From assembly GCF_030848805.1 (NCBI RefSeq), contig NC_092365.1, positions 13,542,486 to 13,606,485 of the forward strand: a stretch of DNA of 64,000 bases. The letters are read 5' to 3'. Numbering within the stretch: the stretch's first letter is position 1; every line of letters begins with the position of its first letter. The notes under the pieces are model-generated. The model was given only the letters and a program-made list of their open reading frames with translations. It did not search any database and was not told the DNA's origin. This stretch comes from Temnothorax longispinosus. Taxonomy: Eukaryota; Arthropoda; Insecta; Hymenoptera; Formicidae. Below are positions 33,017 to 44,978 of the stretch, piece after piece. The position numbers were made by a program, and so were the translations under genes.

Positions 33017-33489
33017 ATGTATTACGTTGTAAATAAAATAGGCATGAATAGGCATTATAGAATTTCAGATGACAGCAATGAAATAAACATTAAAGGGGTA
33101 AATTTTTATCGAATGTTTAGATAAAATTCTAGTAAAAATTTAAATTTTCTGCACTCATATTATATTCTAGTAGTGGGTTAATTTAAGACAAACCAGTAAG
33201 TGAGTTTTATGAAAAAATTGTTTAAATAAGAGATTCGGTGTTTTGGGAAACAGCATATTATGCCATACATTGATACACTATATTTTTTTCTAAAATTGCG
33301 AAACATTTGCACGAGTAATTTCATTCGTATAACGAACTTTTTCAAAGATACCCGGGAAAGATTTTCTTATATGTATATAATAATTATATACGATACGATT
33401 ATACATAAAATACCTGAACGCAGTTTTATTTTTTATAATAAAACAATACGAATGCATTCATCTGTAATTACTATTCAATTATTTTTATT
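33017..33489. other. AT-rich non-coding interval
   Basis: No gene, repeat or motif recognised between the coding relic and the foldback repeat. Confidence 0.5.
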
Positions 33490-34973
33490 GTGTATCATAT
33501 ATTGGAAAAAGTTGGTAAGAAATAATTTATACAAGCAACGTAATATACATGCATATTTTACATAAAAGCAATATCCGGCAATGTGTATATATATATATAT
33601 TTACAACTTCAGACACATTTCTTTATAAGGTGTAATTTTTTTCTATTAAGATTAAGATGCGTAACACTTCAAAAAGGCGTGATATCCGTACAAAATTACT
33701 TTTTTCAAAAAAAAGGTAAAAAAATGCGCCAAGTACACGCATAGTAGTATATATGTATTATGTTGTTACCTCGAAAAAAACAAAGTGGTAGTATTATACT
33801 TCGAAATAACACCCTGTACATACTGTTTATACAATGCGTAATACTATAGTACAAAAAGGCGTGATATCTGTACAAAATTACCTTTTTTAAAAAAAAGGTA
33901 AAGAAAGGCGCCAAGTACAAGCATAGTAGTTGTTACCTCGAAAAAAAACAGTGGTAGTATTATACCTTAAAAAAATCTAAGTAACAAGTGGTAGACGTAA
34001 TCTTTGTATCTTGAAAATTTTCGGAAAAACCTAAACAGTAGTATCTTCACCTCGAAAAAAAACAAAGTAGTAGTATTATACCTCGAAAAAACCTAAGTAA
34101 CAAGTGGTGGACGTAATCTTTGTATCTCCAAAAATCTCGAAAAAACCTAAGCAGTAATATTTTTATTTCCAAAAAATTACTATATTACTCAAGTGATACA
34201 CATCACAAAATTACGTTACCTTATCAAAAAATGAGTCGCGCTTCAAGTGACCTAATATTACAATTACAAAAAAGAAATGATATCTCTTTTTAAATTACAA
34301 CGCCAATTACAGAGAACATATATTTTTCGAGATACAAAGATTACGTCTACCACTTGTTACTTAGGTTTTTTCGAGGTATAATATTACTACTGCTTTTCTT
34401 CGATTAGAATAAAAAATTGAATCATGAAGAATTACACAGAGGTAACAGTACAAAATACAAATATTTTATTAAAATATTTAAACCCAACAAGGGAATACAA
34501 GGTATTTAAATACAAAGTTTATATATGTATTTTAAAAGATTTAATCGCATCGCAAAGAATTACAGAGGTAACAGTACAAAAAATAAAAATATTTTATTAA
34601 AATACATAAATTTTTCTTGTCAAAAAACTTGGCGCTGCTAGAGAGAGAGAGATATTACTTATTCTATACTTATTCTATACTTAATTCTAATCGCTTTAAA
34701 AATCTAAACTTATCCTAACTTATCCTATACTTAGTAATAAGCCGCATTATTCACCGTCACACACACATACACACACACACACACACCCATCGCCCACACC
34801 CACTTGCTCGCACATACACACCAGGCTGACCTAATTTTGAGGTCTAGCAACGCCAAGTTTTTTGACAAGAAAAATTTATGTATTTTAATAAAATATTTTT
34901 ATTTTTTGTACTGTTACCTCTGTAATTCTTTGCGATGCGATTAAATCTTTTAAAATACATATAGGGGCAATTA
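33490..34973. mobile_element. foldback-type repeat, copy 1
   Basis: Matches 48975-50935 over its whole length, in the same orientation. Landmarks are GGAAAAAGTTG(A/G)TAAGAAATAATTT at the start, tandem blocks with AAAAGGCGTGATATCCGTAC and AAGTAACAAGTGGTAGACG, and a palindromic end section. The AAGTAACAAGTGG block also occurs inverted at about 34325-34385. There is no coding capacity. It interrupts the calpain-7 relic: calpain coding sequence restarts at the very next base, 34974. Confidence 0.7.
34522..34973. repeat. palindromic MITE-like unit with inverted arms of about 120-130 bp
   Basis: Arms 34522-34642 and 34843-34973 start and end TATATGTATTTTAAAAG. They enclose GA and CA microsatellites and the phrase CTGACCTAATTTTGAGGTC. 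The same unit is at 50412-50935 with its right end cut off. It may be an independent MITE nested in, or part of, the larger repeat. Confidence 0.7.
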
Positions 34974-35351
34974 TTCTGAACTTGATACAAAACATTGGAC
35001 TCAGAATTTGAAGGAAACATTGAATTATGATTCAGAATCTGCTTCGGTATTTGATAACGGTGTTTTCTGGATTGATTACGACAGTATATGTCGGTTCTTT
35101 GACGTATTTTTGGAATCCAGGATTATTTAATTACACTTATTGCGTACATCAGTATGTAACTCTTATTACTTATTACATCTGTATTATGTATTATGTAATT
35201 GCCCTTTCTTCTCGTATGCTATAGCAGTGATACGTTTAAGGTAATTCTATTTTATTATAGAATGTGGAAAGCTGGCATTGGACCTATGAAAGATGCATAT
35301 TGGTGACAATCCACAATTTTCATTAGAAGTACAGAATAAAGGCTCTGGTGC

Positions 35352-35766
35352 TGTTGTGAGCGCACAACGCCCTTGGCAACCGAGTTGCCAAGCGTTAAAG
35401 AAACTCGACCCCAGCGACGAAACGTAGAGAGCAAGGTCCATCCACGAGGACCAATATCGCTGACGCGAAGGTCAGCGCCGAGCGCTGACCATAGAGGTTA
35501 ATGCTACCGCGGGCGACCCCGAGGTAGCAACCGGAAACCGATGTAAGACCGCCGAATTGAACAATCAGGCAGTCGGTCTGAAACCATCAAGCTGTCGCGT
35601 CGAGTCACCTGCGAGTTATCTATAAACGAAACGCGAAGTGGAACTTGTAATAAGGACACTCGTGTAAGGCAACTCAATTTATTAAAGTGGTTCAATATAA
35701 CGCCTTCCTTCATCCTTCATATCGCGAACGGAGCCCGATCCCTTTTAGCCGACAAAACGCCTAACA
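35352..35766 (+). repeat. 5' LTR of Gypsy copy 2
   Basis: TGTT...AACA ends. It contains a TATA-like TATAAA at 35621-35626 and an ATTAAA polyadenylation-like signal at 35681-35686. The ORF of 69 codons on its minus strand also occurs in the other LTR and is incidental. Confidence 0.93.
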
Positions 35767-35769
35767 AAT

Positions 35770-35786
35770 TGGTGGCAGCGGTGGGA
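35770..35786 (+). other. primer binding site (tRNA-Leu)
   Basis: TGGTGGCAGCGGTGGGA starts three bases after the LTR. It is the same 17-mer as in copy 1 and complementary to a tRNA-Leu (AAG) 3' end. Confidence 0.8.
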
Positions 35787-36182
35787 TCTGCTCCATCGAT
35801 TCGCCAGGAAGGACCGGACTGCCGAAGAACCACGCATCTGAAACAAGAACGAGTTTGATTAACAATCGGTGGCAACATATCCCGGAGAGGAAAAGCCAGC
35901 CGAGACCCGAGCGAAAAGACGGTAGCAGCCGCGAGTGCAGAAGTGACACCTGAGACGGCCACGACCTACCGCACGGAATCACCGACTCCGAGCGACGCAG
36001 AGACACAGCGAAGCAGCGTAGCAGCGCGGCAGGGACGCAGCGATCACGCAGGGACGCAGCCAAGCAGCGAAGCGGCCCGACGGACCGATCAGGCGGAGCA
36101 AGGCGAAGCAGCCAAGCAGCAACATGCGATTCGCGGCGATATTGTAAGTGCGAAAATTTATGTAACCGCGAGCGTTAAGTAA

Positions 36183-39100
36183 ATGTCGGACGACCCGAAC
36201 CGACAGCCGCCCGTCCCGCAAGCATCATTTATACATAGCAAGTCCGCGCAACGCGCCGCGCGTAACCTCGAGAATCCCGTGCGCGCGACGCGATCCGCAG
36301 GCGAAGGGTTAAACCGGCCCGCCGAAAGCGAAGGGTTAAACCGGCCCGCCGAAAGCGAAGGGTCAGACCGGCCCGCCGACGGACTAGACCAAGTCCGCTT
36401 GAATTTAGAGTCACGTTTTGCCGAAGGAGAAGCGCCCGTGCTATCTCCGAACGTCATTGTAGAACGCGAATTTCCGTTCGACGAGGTAGACGCGAGTGTA
36501 GTAGGCGAACACGCAAATCGCGATAACGACCAGACAGACTCACTCACGGACGTCTCCGACGACGCGCCAAGCCTCGCGTCACAACGAGGCGAATTTTCTC
36601 TCACGTCGTACGACAGCAGTATATTCGTTCCCGACGAGAATTCCGCGGAGGCCGGGATGAGTCATACAGGAAACGCGACTCCTACCCGAGAGAACCGCGA
36701 GGAAAATACGGACCCAGCCAGGGTGACCGAACAAGGCGACGCCGAAATGGCGCAAAATAGGCCACTCGTCAGACGACCGGCGACACACGAGCAAAATCGA
36801 GTCCCGGAGCCGACGCAACGAGAACTGAGAGCCCCGGACGCAGTGATAACCGATTTAGTAAATTTAATGCGCGACATGCAAGAACGCATGGACCGCGTCG
36901 AGGCTGCGGAATTCGACCGATCGGCCGAACTTCTTCGCGCTTTTCGCGAGTTACAGGGCCGCGTAGGCAGGATGGAATCCGCCACACGCGAATCTTATAG
37001 TCGACAGGAGCGGCTATCACTTGATTCCGACACGCGAGACCGCCGCGTACGTAGTCAGGGCCCTTTAGATGTCACATATGGACGAACGCACAGCGACATC
37101 AACCGGGTCTAGTTAACGGGTACCTCAGCCTTAAAGAGGCACGAGCAATGATACCCGAGATTAACGGCGAGTCGCGCGAACGTGTCCGTGAATTCGTAAA
37201 CGCGAGCACGTATGCAATGAAGAATATCCAGCCGACCTACGAGTCGATGCTACTCGAAGCTATTCTGTGCACGAAATTTAAAGGGAAGGCAATGACGGAC
37301 TTCGATACACGCGACATACGCGATTTTGACCAATTGAAGCGCGAGCTCGAGTCAGAATATCTAGGGAAACGCTGCATGACGCATCTGCAGCTCGAATTTA
37401 ATTCGTTAACGCAAAAGCCAGGCGAGAGCGCGCAAGACTTCGGTAGGCGCGTCGAGAAATTAGCCCGCGAGCTTTACGAAGCAATGGAAGAGGGCAAAGG
37501 TCATACGCAAGAACAGCAAAAGGCCATACTAGATAATATCAAAATTCAAGCGCTGCATAATTTTCAAATTGGATTACATGATGACATAAAATTGTTAGTG
37601 AGAGCGCAGCGATACCAGAACCTGCAAGAAGCGATAACAGGCGCCAGCGCGGAGGAGAGAGTTAAAGGCCCCTCCCCGCGGAACGCACCGGCAACGGCAA
37701 AGAATAAATATCCCGCGATAAATGCGCGAACCGCAGGGAAAACGGTAGAATGCCACAAGTGCGGAAAAAACGGTCATTACGCGCGAGATTGCCGTACGAG
37801 CCGTCACGCAAACAGATATGCATTGCCGAAAGCCGAGAAGTCTAGCATTAACACGATAGAGTGCTCGTATTGCAAGAAGGCAGGGCACAAGCGCGACGAG
37901 TGCTGGTCGTTAAACGGACGACCGAAAGCCGAGCGACCGCGCCGAACGAAAACGGAAGCAGTTAAGAAAACGCCCGTGAGTACTGTCAGAAAGACAAAGA
38001 CGCAGGAATCTAGCGAAGAGGCATCCTCCCGCAGCAGCAGCGAGGAGGATGAGAAGCCCAAGAGAAGCAAAGCGCGCGCCGCCGAGACTTATCGAGTTGC
38101 ACAGATAAGTAAGAAGCATGAGGAAGGACCGCTAGACTTAGTGACACTGCCCGTGCAGGAGGCAGAGAAGGGGGAAATGGACCTGTTACTAGACTCAGGC
38201 GCAACCCTCACGTTAATAAAAGTAGGAAATTTAAAAGGAAAAACAATGGTAAAGGAAGAACGGTTAGCGTTAGTAGGCGTAACCGGACACCAAATTCATA
38301 CGATGGGAAAATAAACGCCACTGTGAACCTCAGAGATAAAAAGATTCGCCATACGATGTATGTGGTGAAAGATGACTTTCCAATCGAATACCAAGGCATC
38401 TTAGGAAACGATTTCCTCACCACGCACAAAGCGGATATCTCAAACTCGAAAAAACGATTAAAAATCGGCTCGACTTCTTTTAAGCTACGACCTTTCCGCA
38501 AGGTAAGACTTCCGCCTCACAGCGAAACAATCGTGGAAGCCGTCACTGATCATAATCGTGTCGGCATAGTGAGAAGCGGCGAACCCGCCCCAGGAGTTTT
38601 TATCGGGCATTGCCTAGTGCAGCCCGTCGAATTTAAGTGTCCGATTAGCGTGTTGAATGTGACGGACAAGCCGGTGGAGATAATCACTCCGTATGTAACC
38701 CTAGAAGACTTGCCGCCGCCCGACACCGCGGACGTTCTCTCATTACGCGCGAGCGACGAGCGCGAGACCGTCGCCGAACGACAAAAGAAAGTACGCGAGC
38801 AAGTACAGCTCGACCATTTAAATTCAGAAGAGCGAGCAGCCGTAGAACAAATATGTGACGATTACTTTGACGTATTCTACATAGACGGCGACCATTTAAG
38901 CGCGACTACCGCAATAGAGCACGAGATAAATACTCGGCCGGGTAGCGCGCCCGTGAATGTGAGACCTTATCGGTTACCCGAGAAGCATAAGGCCGAGGTG
39001 AAAAAACAAATAGAAAAGATGCTCGAGGATGGCATAATCAGCCCCAGCACGAGTAATTGGAACGCGCCGATAATAGTCGTTCTTAAAAAACCGGACGCAT

Positions 39101-41329
39101 CCGGAAAAGTGCAATTTCGCGTGGTTATCGACTTTCGAAAACTAAACGATCTCACCTTGGGAGAATCTTTCCCCATGCCGAACATAACTGATATACTAGA
39201 CCAGTTAGGTAACGCGAAATATTTCACCGTGCTAGATTTGGCCTCGGGGTATCACCAAATTCCTATGCACAAAAAACATAAAAGTAAAACAGCTTTCTCC
39301 ACCCCGGATGGGCACTTTGAATTCAATCGCATGCCATTCGGTTTGAAAAACGCACCGGCAGCATTCCAGCGACTAATGTACGCGGTGCTGGCCGGACTAC
39401 TAGGGCTGAGATGTTTCGCCTATATCGACGACATCGTCATATACGGAGCGACACTAATGGAACATATCAAACGAATAATCGCGGTGCTAATCAGACTTCG
39501 AAAATACAACTTAAAGTTGAAACCGAGCAAATGTGCATTTCTACGCAAAGAAGTCGTGTACCTGGGTCACGTGATTTCGGAAAAAGGAATCTCACCGGAC
39601 CCGTCGAAACTAATAGCTGTCAAGGAGTTTCCGACTCCTAAAAAACTGAAAGACATTCAGTCGTTCATAGGCCTAGCCGGGTACTATCGAAAATTCATAA
39701 AAAATTTTTCGAAGATAGCTAAGCCATTGACCAAGCTCACCAGAAAAGGAGAAAAGTTCACTTGGTCAGTAGAGCAACAGAACGCGTTTGAATTATTAAA
39801 GGAAAAATTAACAACCGCGCCGGTGTTAAATTATCCCGACTTCAATAAAGAATTTATAGTGACGACAGACGCGTCAGATTTCGCAATAGGAGCTATCCTC
39901 TCACAGGGAGTAGCCAAGACCGACCGATAGCGTACGCCAGCCGAGTACTATGTAAAGCGGAACAGAATTACAACACAACGGAAAAAGAACTGCTAGCCAT
40001 CGTATGGGCAGTCAAGCATTTTCGACCCTATCTTTATGGCGTCAGATTTAAAATAATAACTGATCATAAGCCATTGATCTGGCTGTTCAATGTCACCGAC
40101 CCCGGTTCAAGACTAATTAGATGGAGGCTTAAATTAGAAGAGTACGATTATGAAATCATACACAAGTCCGGCAAGAGTAATCTGAACGCCGACGCATTGA
40201 GTAGAAACCCGATAACAGAAGCGTCAGCTGTGCATGTGACACAGCAAGAAGAAGAAGATACACCTCGAGAATACTCGGAGGAGGAAAAGAAACAGATATT
40301 ATATGAGTATCACGACTCGCCTATCGGAGGGCACCAAGGAGTCGTACGAACGTTAGACCGAATCCGACTACAACACGATTGGAAAGGTATAACGAGGGAT
40401 GTCGAAAATTACATAGGCAGATGCGAACACTGCCAAAAAAACAAGCTAAGTAGAAAAACGAAGATGCCAATGGTAATCACAGACACGCCGGAACGACCGT
40501 TTGAAAAATGCGCCCTCGACATCGTCGGTCCGCTTACGGTCACAAATCAAGGAAACAAATATATTCTGACGTTTCAGGATAATTTAACGAATTTAGTAAG
40601 GCGATACCGATCGAAAATCAAGAAGCCAGGACCATCGCCAAAGTATTCGTAACAAAAATCGTGTTAGAACACGGAATTCCAGAAAAGATTCTCACAGATC
40701 AGGGCACGAACTTTACAAGCGAAATATTCAAGAACACGTGCAAACTATTGAAAATTGAGAAGATACAAACAACGGCGTATCACCCTGAGAGTAACGGGGC
40801 ACTGGAAAGATCGCACCGTACTCTAGCCGAATACTTGAGGCATTATATTAACGAAGATCAAACTGATTGGGACGAATGGCTCCCTTACGCGATGTTTACG
40901 TATAACACTACGCCACACTCTACTACCGGTTTCACGCCATTCGAATTAGTTTACGGGCACCGACCTGACCTACCAACGGCCCTAACAAAACCGCCGAAAC
41001 TAACATATTCGTATGACGATTACGCAAAAGAACTACGCGAACGGATCCGCGCAACGAATCAAGTCGCGAGGGAAAATACGAAAGATGAAAAAGCAAAATC
41101 GAAATTACATTTCGATAAAAAGATCAATAAAGCAACTTTTAAAGTAGGCGATAAAGTGCTACTTTACGATGAAACAATACGACGAGGACGCTCAAAGAAG
41201 CTCGACTCGCAATGGGTAGGACCATATGTTATCTTAGAAAAGCATAACGACGTGAACTACACAATTAAAATCAAGCGAAAGATGCTACGTGTTCACGCGA
41301 ACCGATTGAAAGCGCTAGTCGAAGAATAA
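36183..41329 (+). pseudogene. gag-pol: gag-pol of Gypsy copy 2, four frameshifts
   Basis: Same domain order as copy 1. The Gag N-terminus has three RPAESEG-type repeats (five in copy 1); zinc knuckles CHKCGKNGHYARDC and CSYCKKAGHKRDEC; protease DSGA near 38195; RT YIDD near 39423; RNase H TTDASDF near 39870; integrase HHCC and D,D,E motifs 40270-40810. Breaks relative to copy 1: a loss of about 7 bases near 37106, one base near 38312 with small changes after it, 4 bases near 39917 and one base near 40590. Two of the four lie in or beside A/T runs. Only trans-complementation could have moved this exact copy, unless the breaks are later or are sequence errors. Confidence 0.92.
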
Positions 41330-41409
41330 AAGCACACACGGCAAAGCAAAAGCAGGATAAGCAAAAAAAAAAAAAAAAAAAGAGAGAGACGAAAGTTAAC
41401 AGTACTCAC

Positions 41410-41646
41410 CTAAGAATTATTCCGCCGCACGAGGGAGACCTCCCTCCGCCCGGTGGCCACGTCTAGGGTTATCCGTAAAGGAAAGATCAGCATGTACCCC
41501 TGAACCGCCTCCTCGTAAGTCGGAGGCGGCGAATCTGGCGACGCTGGCTCCTCAGTGGCGCGGGGAGCCTGAGCCACACGCAACCAATATGTGCGTAAAC
41601 AGGCATCGCACGGTGCGAAGAAACGATTGCACCTGAAGCACCTCAT
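41410..41646 (-). CDS. small Cys-rich PPxY protein, antisense ORF of Gypsy copy 2
   Basis: 78 codons on the strand opposite to gag-pol and env, in the 550-bp gap between them. Like its homologue at 510-824 it begins MRCFRCNRFFAP, has CDACLRTYW, and a PPxY motif (PPPTYEEAV). The second PPxY of copy 1 is lost in a gap. Silent changes outnumber replacements about two to one between the copies. The ORF stops at TAG|GTGAGT, the same donor-like position as in copy 1. It could be a trans-acting accessory protein from an antisense transcript. No known relative was recognised. Confidence 0.6.
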   Translation of the reverse strand: MRCFRCNRFFAPCDACLRTYWLRVAQAPRATEEPASPDSPPPTYEEAVQGYMLIFPLRITLDVATGRREVSLVRRNNS

Positions 41647-41879
41647 TTTAGCACTTATAATTTAACTTCACAATATAGGAGCGTTAGATACTGCACGAAG
41701 AATAGCAGTAGACTAACGCAAAAACGCGCTACGTAAAAAAGAAATGACACTTGCTGACAGATAAAGTCAGCATAAAATAAAAGATAAATAGAACACCTCC
41801 AGGAACATATTCATATTACAGGCTAGCTATCATCCTACACCTCGCAAAGGAAACGATATCGGAGCAGCCACCGTACGAG

Positions 41880-43526
41880 ATGACAGCGTTCACTGCCGAA
41901 CCCGGCATATATTATGAGAAAATCGGACAACTACAGCAAACGAAGGCAACATGGAAAATGGCAATACGCATAGACGTAACCGCCTTAAACATAAGATATC
42001 AACAATTCCAGGAAAATTTAGCGCGCATCGAAGAAATCTGCAACCATGCCATCAGAAGCGTCAAAAACACATGCCAAATCACCCTCCAGACCATTAAACG
42101 AGAGAATAGTAAAACGACACGCAACCTAGAGCAACTACAAACCATTTACCGATCACCAGTAATTAAACGAGGCCTGATCGACGCTGTAGGTCAAATAAGT
42201 AAAACATTATTTGGCACTATGGACGCTGAAGACGCGAAAATAATAAATGAACAAATACAATTACTAAATAATCAACAACAAACGTTGCAGCACGCAGCAA
42301 AAAATCAATTAAAAATCATTAATGCTACCATAGGTCATATGGAAAAACTAGAACAAACACTTTCATATAATGAAAATTTAATGGCTAACGTTACGAGAAA
42401 ACTAGAGGAACAGCTCATATACCGAGAGGGAATAGACGAACAACTACTAGTATTAACCGCTATTTTAAATGACCTCACGACAGACATAAATGACATTACG
42501 GATTACTTGACTTACGCAAAACACAATATTTTATTAACGCGTGTACTCCCAACCGAAAAAATAATCGTAGAACTAAGAGAAGCGACCTCACATATAGATA
42601 GAAGATTAAACTTCCCATTTAAAATACAAGCCGAAAACTGGAACTCTATCCAAAAATATCTAGATGTAAACGCGTATTATGATAATTCGAACATATACAC
42701 TATCCTAGCGTTCCCATTAATAGCGTATCCAATGTATGAAATAATAAAGATCACACCTGTACCAGTACACAATAGCCACAACGTTTTCACCTTCCTAGAA
42801 CCCTCTCACACCCTATTAGGGATAAATCGAGAAAATCACAACTATGTAATATTAAAGGAAAACGATTTAAATAAATGTACACAAGAAAATACTAAGTTCA
42901 CCTGCGCTCAGAACCTCCCTGTCTATTTTATAACGGCGAATGCACCGACCGAAATACAGCTCTTTGTAAAAACGTCTACACATATAGAAAATCGTAAGCA
43001 ACGTCACATTATATCAAATGTAACATTCTGGATTGCAGTATCCGAGCCTCAGACATGGTTATTTTCCACCCCAAAGACAATTGACATAGTAATTCAATGT
43101 AACGAATTGCCGGAAATTAAAATAAAAATAGAGAAAACCGGAAAAATAACATTACGCGACAGTTGTAAACTAACTACACCAGATATATATTTAGAGACAA
43201 CAAATCGAGTTTACAATAAATATGTAAAAATGTATTTACCAGAGTTTAATATAACAGACATCATAGAAAAAAGTATAACGGTAAATAATAAAATAGAATC
43301 TGATAAAGAAATAAAACTGGAACCAATAATCAAAGATCCAACAGAATTAATGAAAATAAGTTTAAGTTTAGAAGAAATCCAAAAGGAGATGGAAAATAAC
43401 CAACCCAGCATATTCACGAATAAAAATATTATATATTCCATAGGCTCCACGGTCACAATTGTAATAGTAATAAGTATCATAGCCGTAATCATTTATGTAA
43501 TAAAAAAAAAAAGAAGAGACCATTAA
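41880..43526 (+). CDS. env: envelope-like glycoprotein (baculovirus F type), intact
   Basis: The 548-codon frame has an IKR-GLIDAVGQISKTLFGTMD stretch at residues 95-115 that resembles the cleavage site and fusion peptide of F proteins. Coiled-coil heptads (about 120-200) and a single hydrophobic membrane segment near the C-terminus (about 515-540) followed by KKKRRD are also present. The ATG-started form lacks a signal peptide, but the frame is open upstream to an ATTACAG splice acceptor (about 41821) and there reads LAIILHLAKE, so a spliced env mRNA, as in gypsy of Drosophila, probably supplies the leader. Unlike gag-pol, it has no break. Confidence 0.8.
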   Translation: MTAFTAEPGIYYEKIGQLQQTKATWKMAIRIDVTALNIRYQQFQENLARIEEICNHAIRSVKNTCQITLQTIKRENSKTTRNLEQLQTIYRSPVIKRGLIDAVGQISKTLFGTMDAEDAKIINEQIQLLNNQQQTLQHAAKNQLKIINATIGHMEKLEQTLSYNENLMANVTRKLEEQLIYREGIDEQLLVLTAILNDLTTDINDITDYLTYAKHNILLTRVLPTEKIIVELREATSHIDRRLNFPFKIQAENWNSIQKYLDVNAYYDNSNIYTILAFPLIAYPMYEIIKITPVPVHNSHNVFTFLEPSHTLLGINRENHNYVILKENDLNKCTQENTKFTCAQNLPVYFITANAPTEIQLFVKTSTHIENRKQRHIISNVTFWIAVSEPQTWLFSTPKTIDIVIQCNELPEIKIKIEKTGKITLRDSCKLTTPDIYLETTNRVYNKYVKMYLPEFNITDIIEKSITVNNKIESDKEIKLEPIIKDPTELMKISLSLEEIQKEMENNQPSIFTNKNIIYSIGSTVTIVIVISIIAVIIYVIKKKRRDH

Positions 43527-43647
43527 AACTTTGTAACAAAAAAAAAAACAATCATGTAAAAATAGCACATAAGAAAATCAGATTGTAACCTCTCAGGGAA
43601 AAAGAAGACGCATAAATAAACGAAAAACTACGTTTTTCTTTTTCCGC

Positions 43648-43658
43648 GGGGGGAAGGG
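43648..43658 (+). other. polypurine tract
   Basis: GGGGGGAAGGG lies directly before the 3' LTR, the expected site of plus-strand priming. Confidence 0.8.
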
Positions 43659-44073
43659 TGTTGTGAGCGCACAACGCCCTTGGCAACCGAGTTGCCAAGC
43701 GTTAAAGAAACTCGACCCCAGCGACGAAACGTAGAGAGCAAGGTCCATCCACGAGGACCAATATCGCTGACGCGAAGGTCAGCGCCGAGCGCTGACCATA
43801 GAGGTTAATGCTACCGCGGGCGACCCCGAGGTAGCAACCGGAAACCGATGTAAGACCGCCGAATCGAACAATCAGGCAGTCGGTCTGAAACCATCAAGCT
43901 GTCGCGTCGAGTCACCTGCGAGTTATCTATAAACGAAACGCGAAGTGGAACTTGTAATAAGGACACTCGTGTAAGGCAACTCAATTTATTAAAGTGGTTC
44001 AATATAACGCCTTCCTTCATCCTTCATATCGCGAACGGAGCCCGATCCCTTTTAGCCGACAAAACGGCTAACA
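43659..44073 (+). repeat. 3' LTR of Gypsy copy 2
   Basis: Same length as the 5' LTR, with two visible substitutions. It is followed by the target duplication GTGC and the rest of the calpain-7 exon. Confidence 0.95.
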
Positions 44074-44978
44074 GTGCTATTTGGATACTTCTTACAAGGC
44101 ATATTACAGACATAGCAGATTTTCGACAAAATCAAGAATATATCACAGTTTTAATTTACCGTAATGATGGAAAAAGAGTATTTACTATCCACGTAAGTGT
44201 TATAATGAATTTTTTTATTCAATTTATCTTTAGTTACCAACAAATATATTATAAAATCCTGTTTATTAGACGATCCGCCACCGTATATCGATGGTGTGAG
44301 AATAAATAGCCCACATTACTTGTGTAAAATCAAACTCGGTGATCAGAGTGACGCAAAATATACTTTGGTCATATCTCAATATGAGAAAACAAATACTATC
44401 TATTACACGCTCCGTGCATATGGAACATGTCCGTTTATATTACGGAAAATACCTCAACTTTATAAATATCATATTTTTAGATTGTCCTATTCTTAGATTA
44501 ATTTATTTATATATTAACGTGATCTTTCATAGATCACAGGTCAATGGAAGAACGTCACAGGAGGATGTGGCAATCATCCCACTTATGTGAATAATCCACG
44601 ATATCAAATAATGCTTAAAAGCACTAGCAATAATAATTATTTATTAATTATTTTGAAAGGACCTAAACAGTATCAAATAGACTTTGACATTAATACCGTT
44701 GTATTAAACGATGCAAATGTAGCAACTGCTTTTAAAACAAAAAGTTCTGGACCATTTAGGTCTCTATTTTATCTGGATTGTTTCGCATTCTTTTTATATA
44801 AATTTTATATTTACTATTTATTTTTATTTCTGTTTACAGATCCGGATTTGTATATTTGGAACTGGAAGATGTACCCGCAGGAACATACCATATTATTCCA
44901 TCTACATATGTACCTGGTCAAGAAGGACCATTCTTTTTAATTTGTAAATCTTGTAACTTGCAGCTACAACTTCTTTAA

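Larger units (their letters stand above)
35352..44073 (+). mobile_element. Gypsy/errantivirus-like LTR retroelement, copy 2, complete (8.7 kb)
   Basis: Two 415-bp LTRs (TGTTGTGAGC...CTAACA), primer site, leader, gag-pol, an antisense small ORF, an envelope-like ORF and a polypurine tract are all present. The flanking 4-bp target duplication is GTGC (35348-35351 and 44074-44077). The LTRs differ at two positions that I can see (a T/C in GCCGAATTGAAC and a C/G in ACGCCTAACA), so the insertion is young. Gag-pol is nevertheless broken in four places relative to copy 1. Confidence 0.95.
34974..44978 (+). pseudogene. CAPN7: calpain-7 C-terminal exons, interrupted by Gypsy copy 2
   Basis: Five exons with GT-AG borders: 34974-35151 (YSELDTKHWTQNLKETLNYD...NGVFWIDYDS), 35261-35351 continued at 44074-44192 (PQFSLEVQNKGSGA, then IWILLTRHITDIADFRQNQ), 44270 to about 44470 (DDPPPYIDGVRINSPHYL...), 44533-44759 (ITGQWKNVTGGCGNHPTY...) and 44840-44978 (SGFVYLELEDVPAGTYHIIP...FFLICKS, stop). 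This is the tandem C2-like (calpain domain III) part of calpain-7. Frames slip near 35100 (bases lost after FFDVF) and near 35305 (one base lost before GDN). The Gypsy sits between codons of GSGA and IWILL. The part before YSELD, including the catalytic His/Asn exon, is missing. Confidence 0.85.

Noticed and set aside
35504..35713. 69-codon ORF present identically at 43811-44020
   Set aside because: Lies within the two LTRs, so it is duplicated by LTR identity, not by conservation of a gene.
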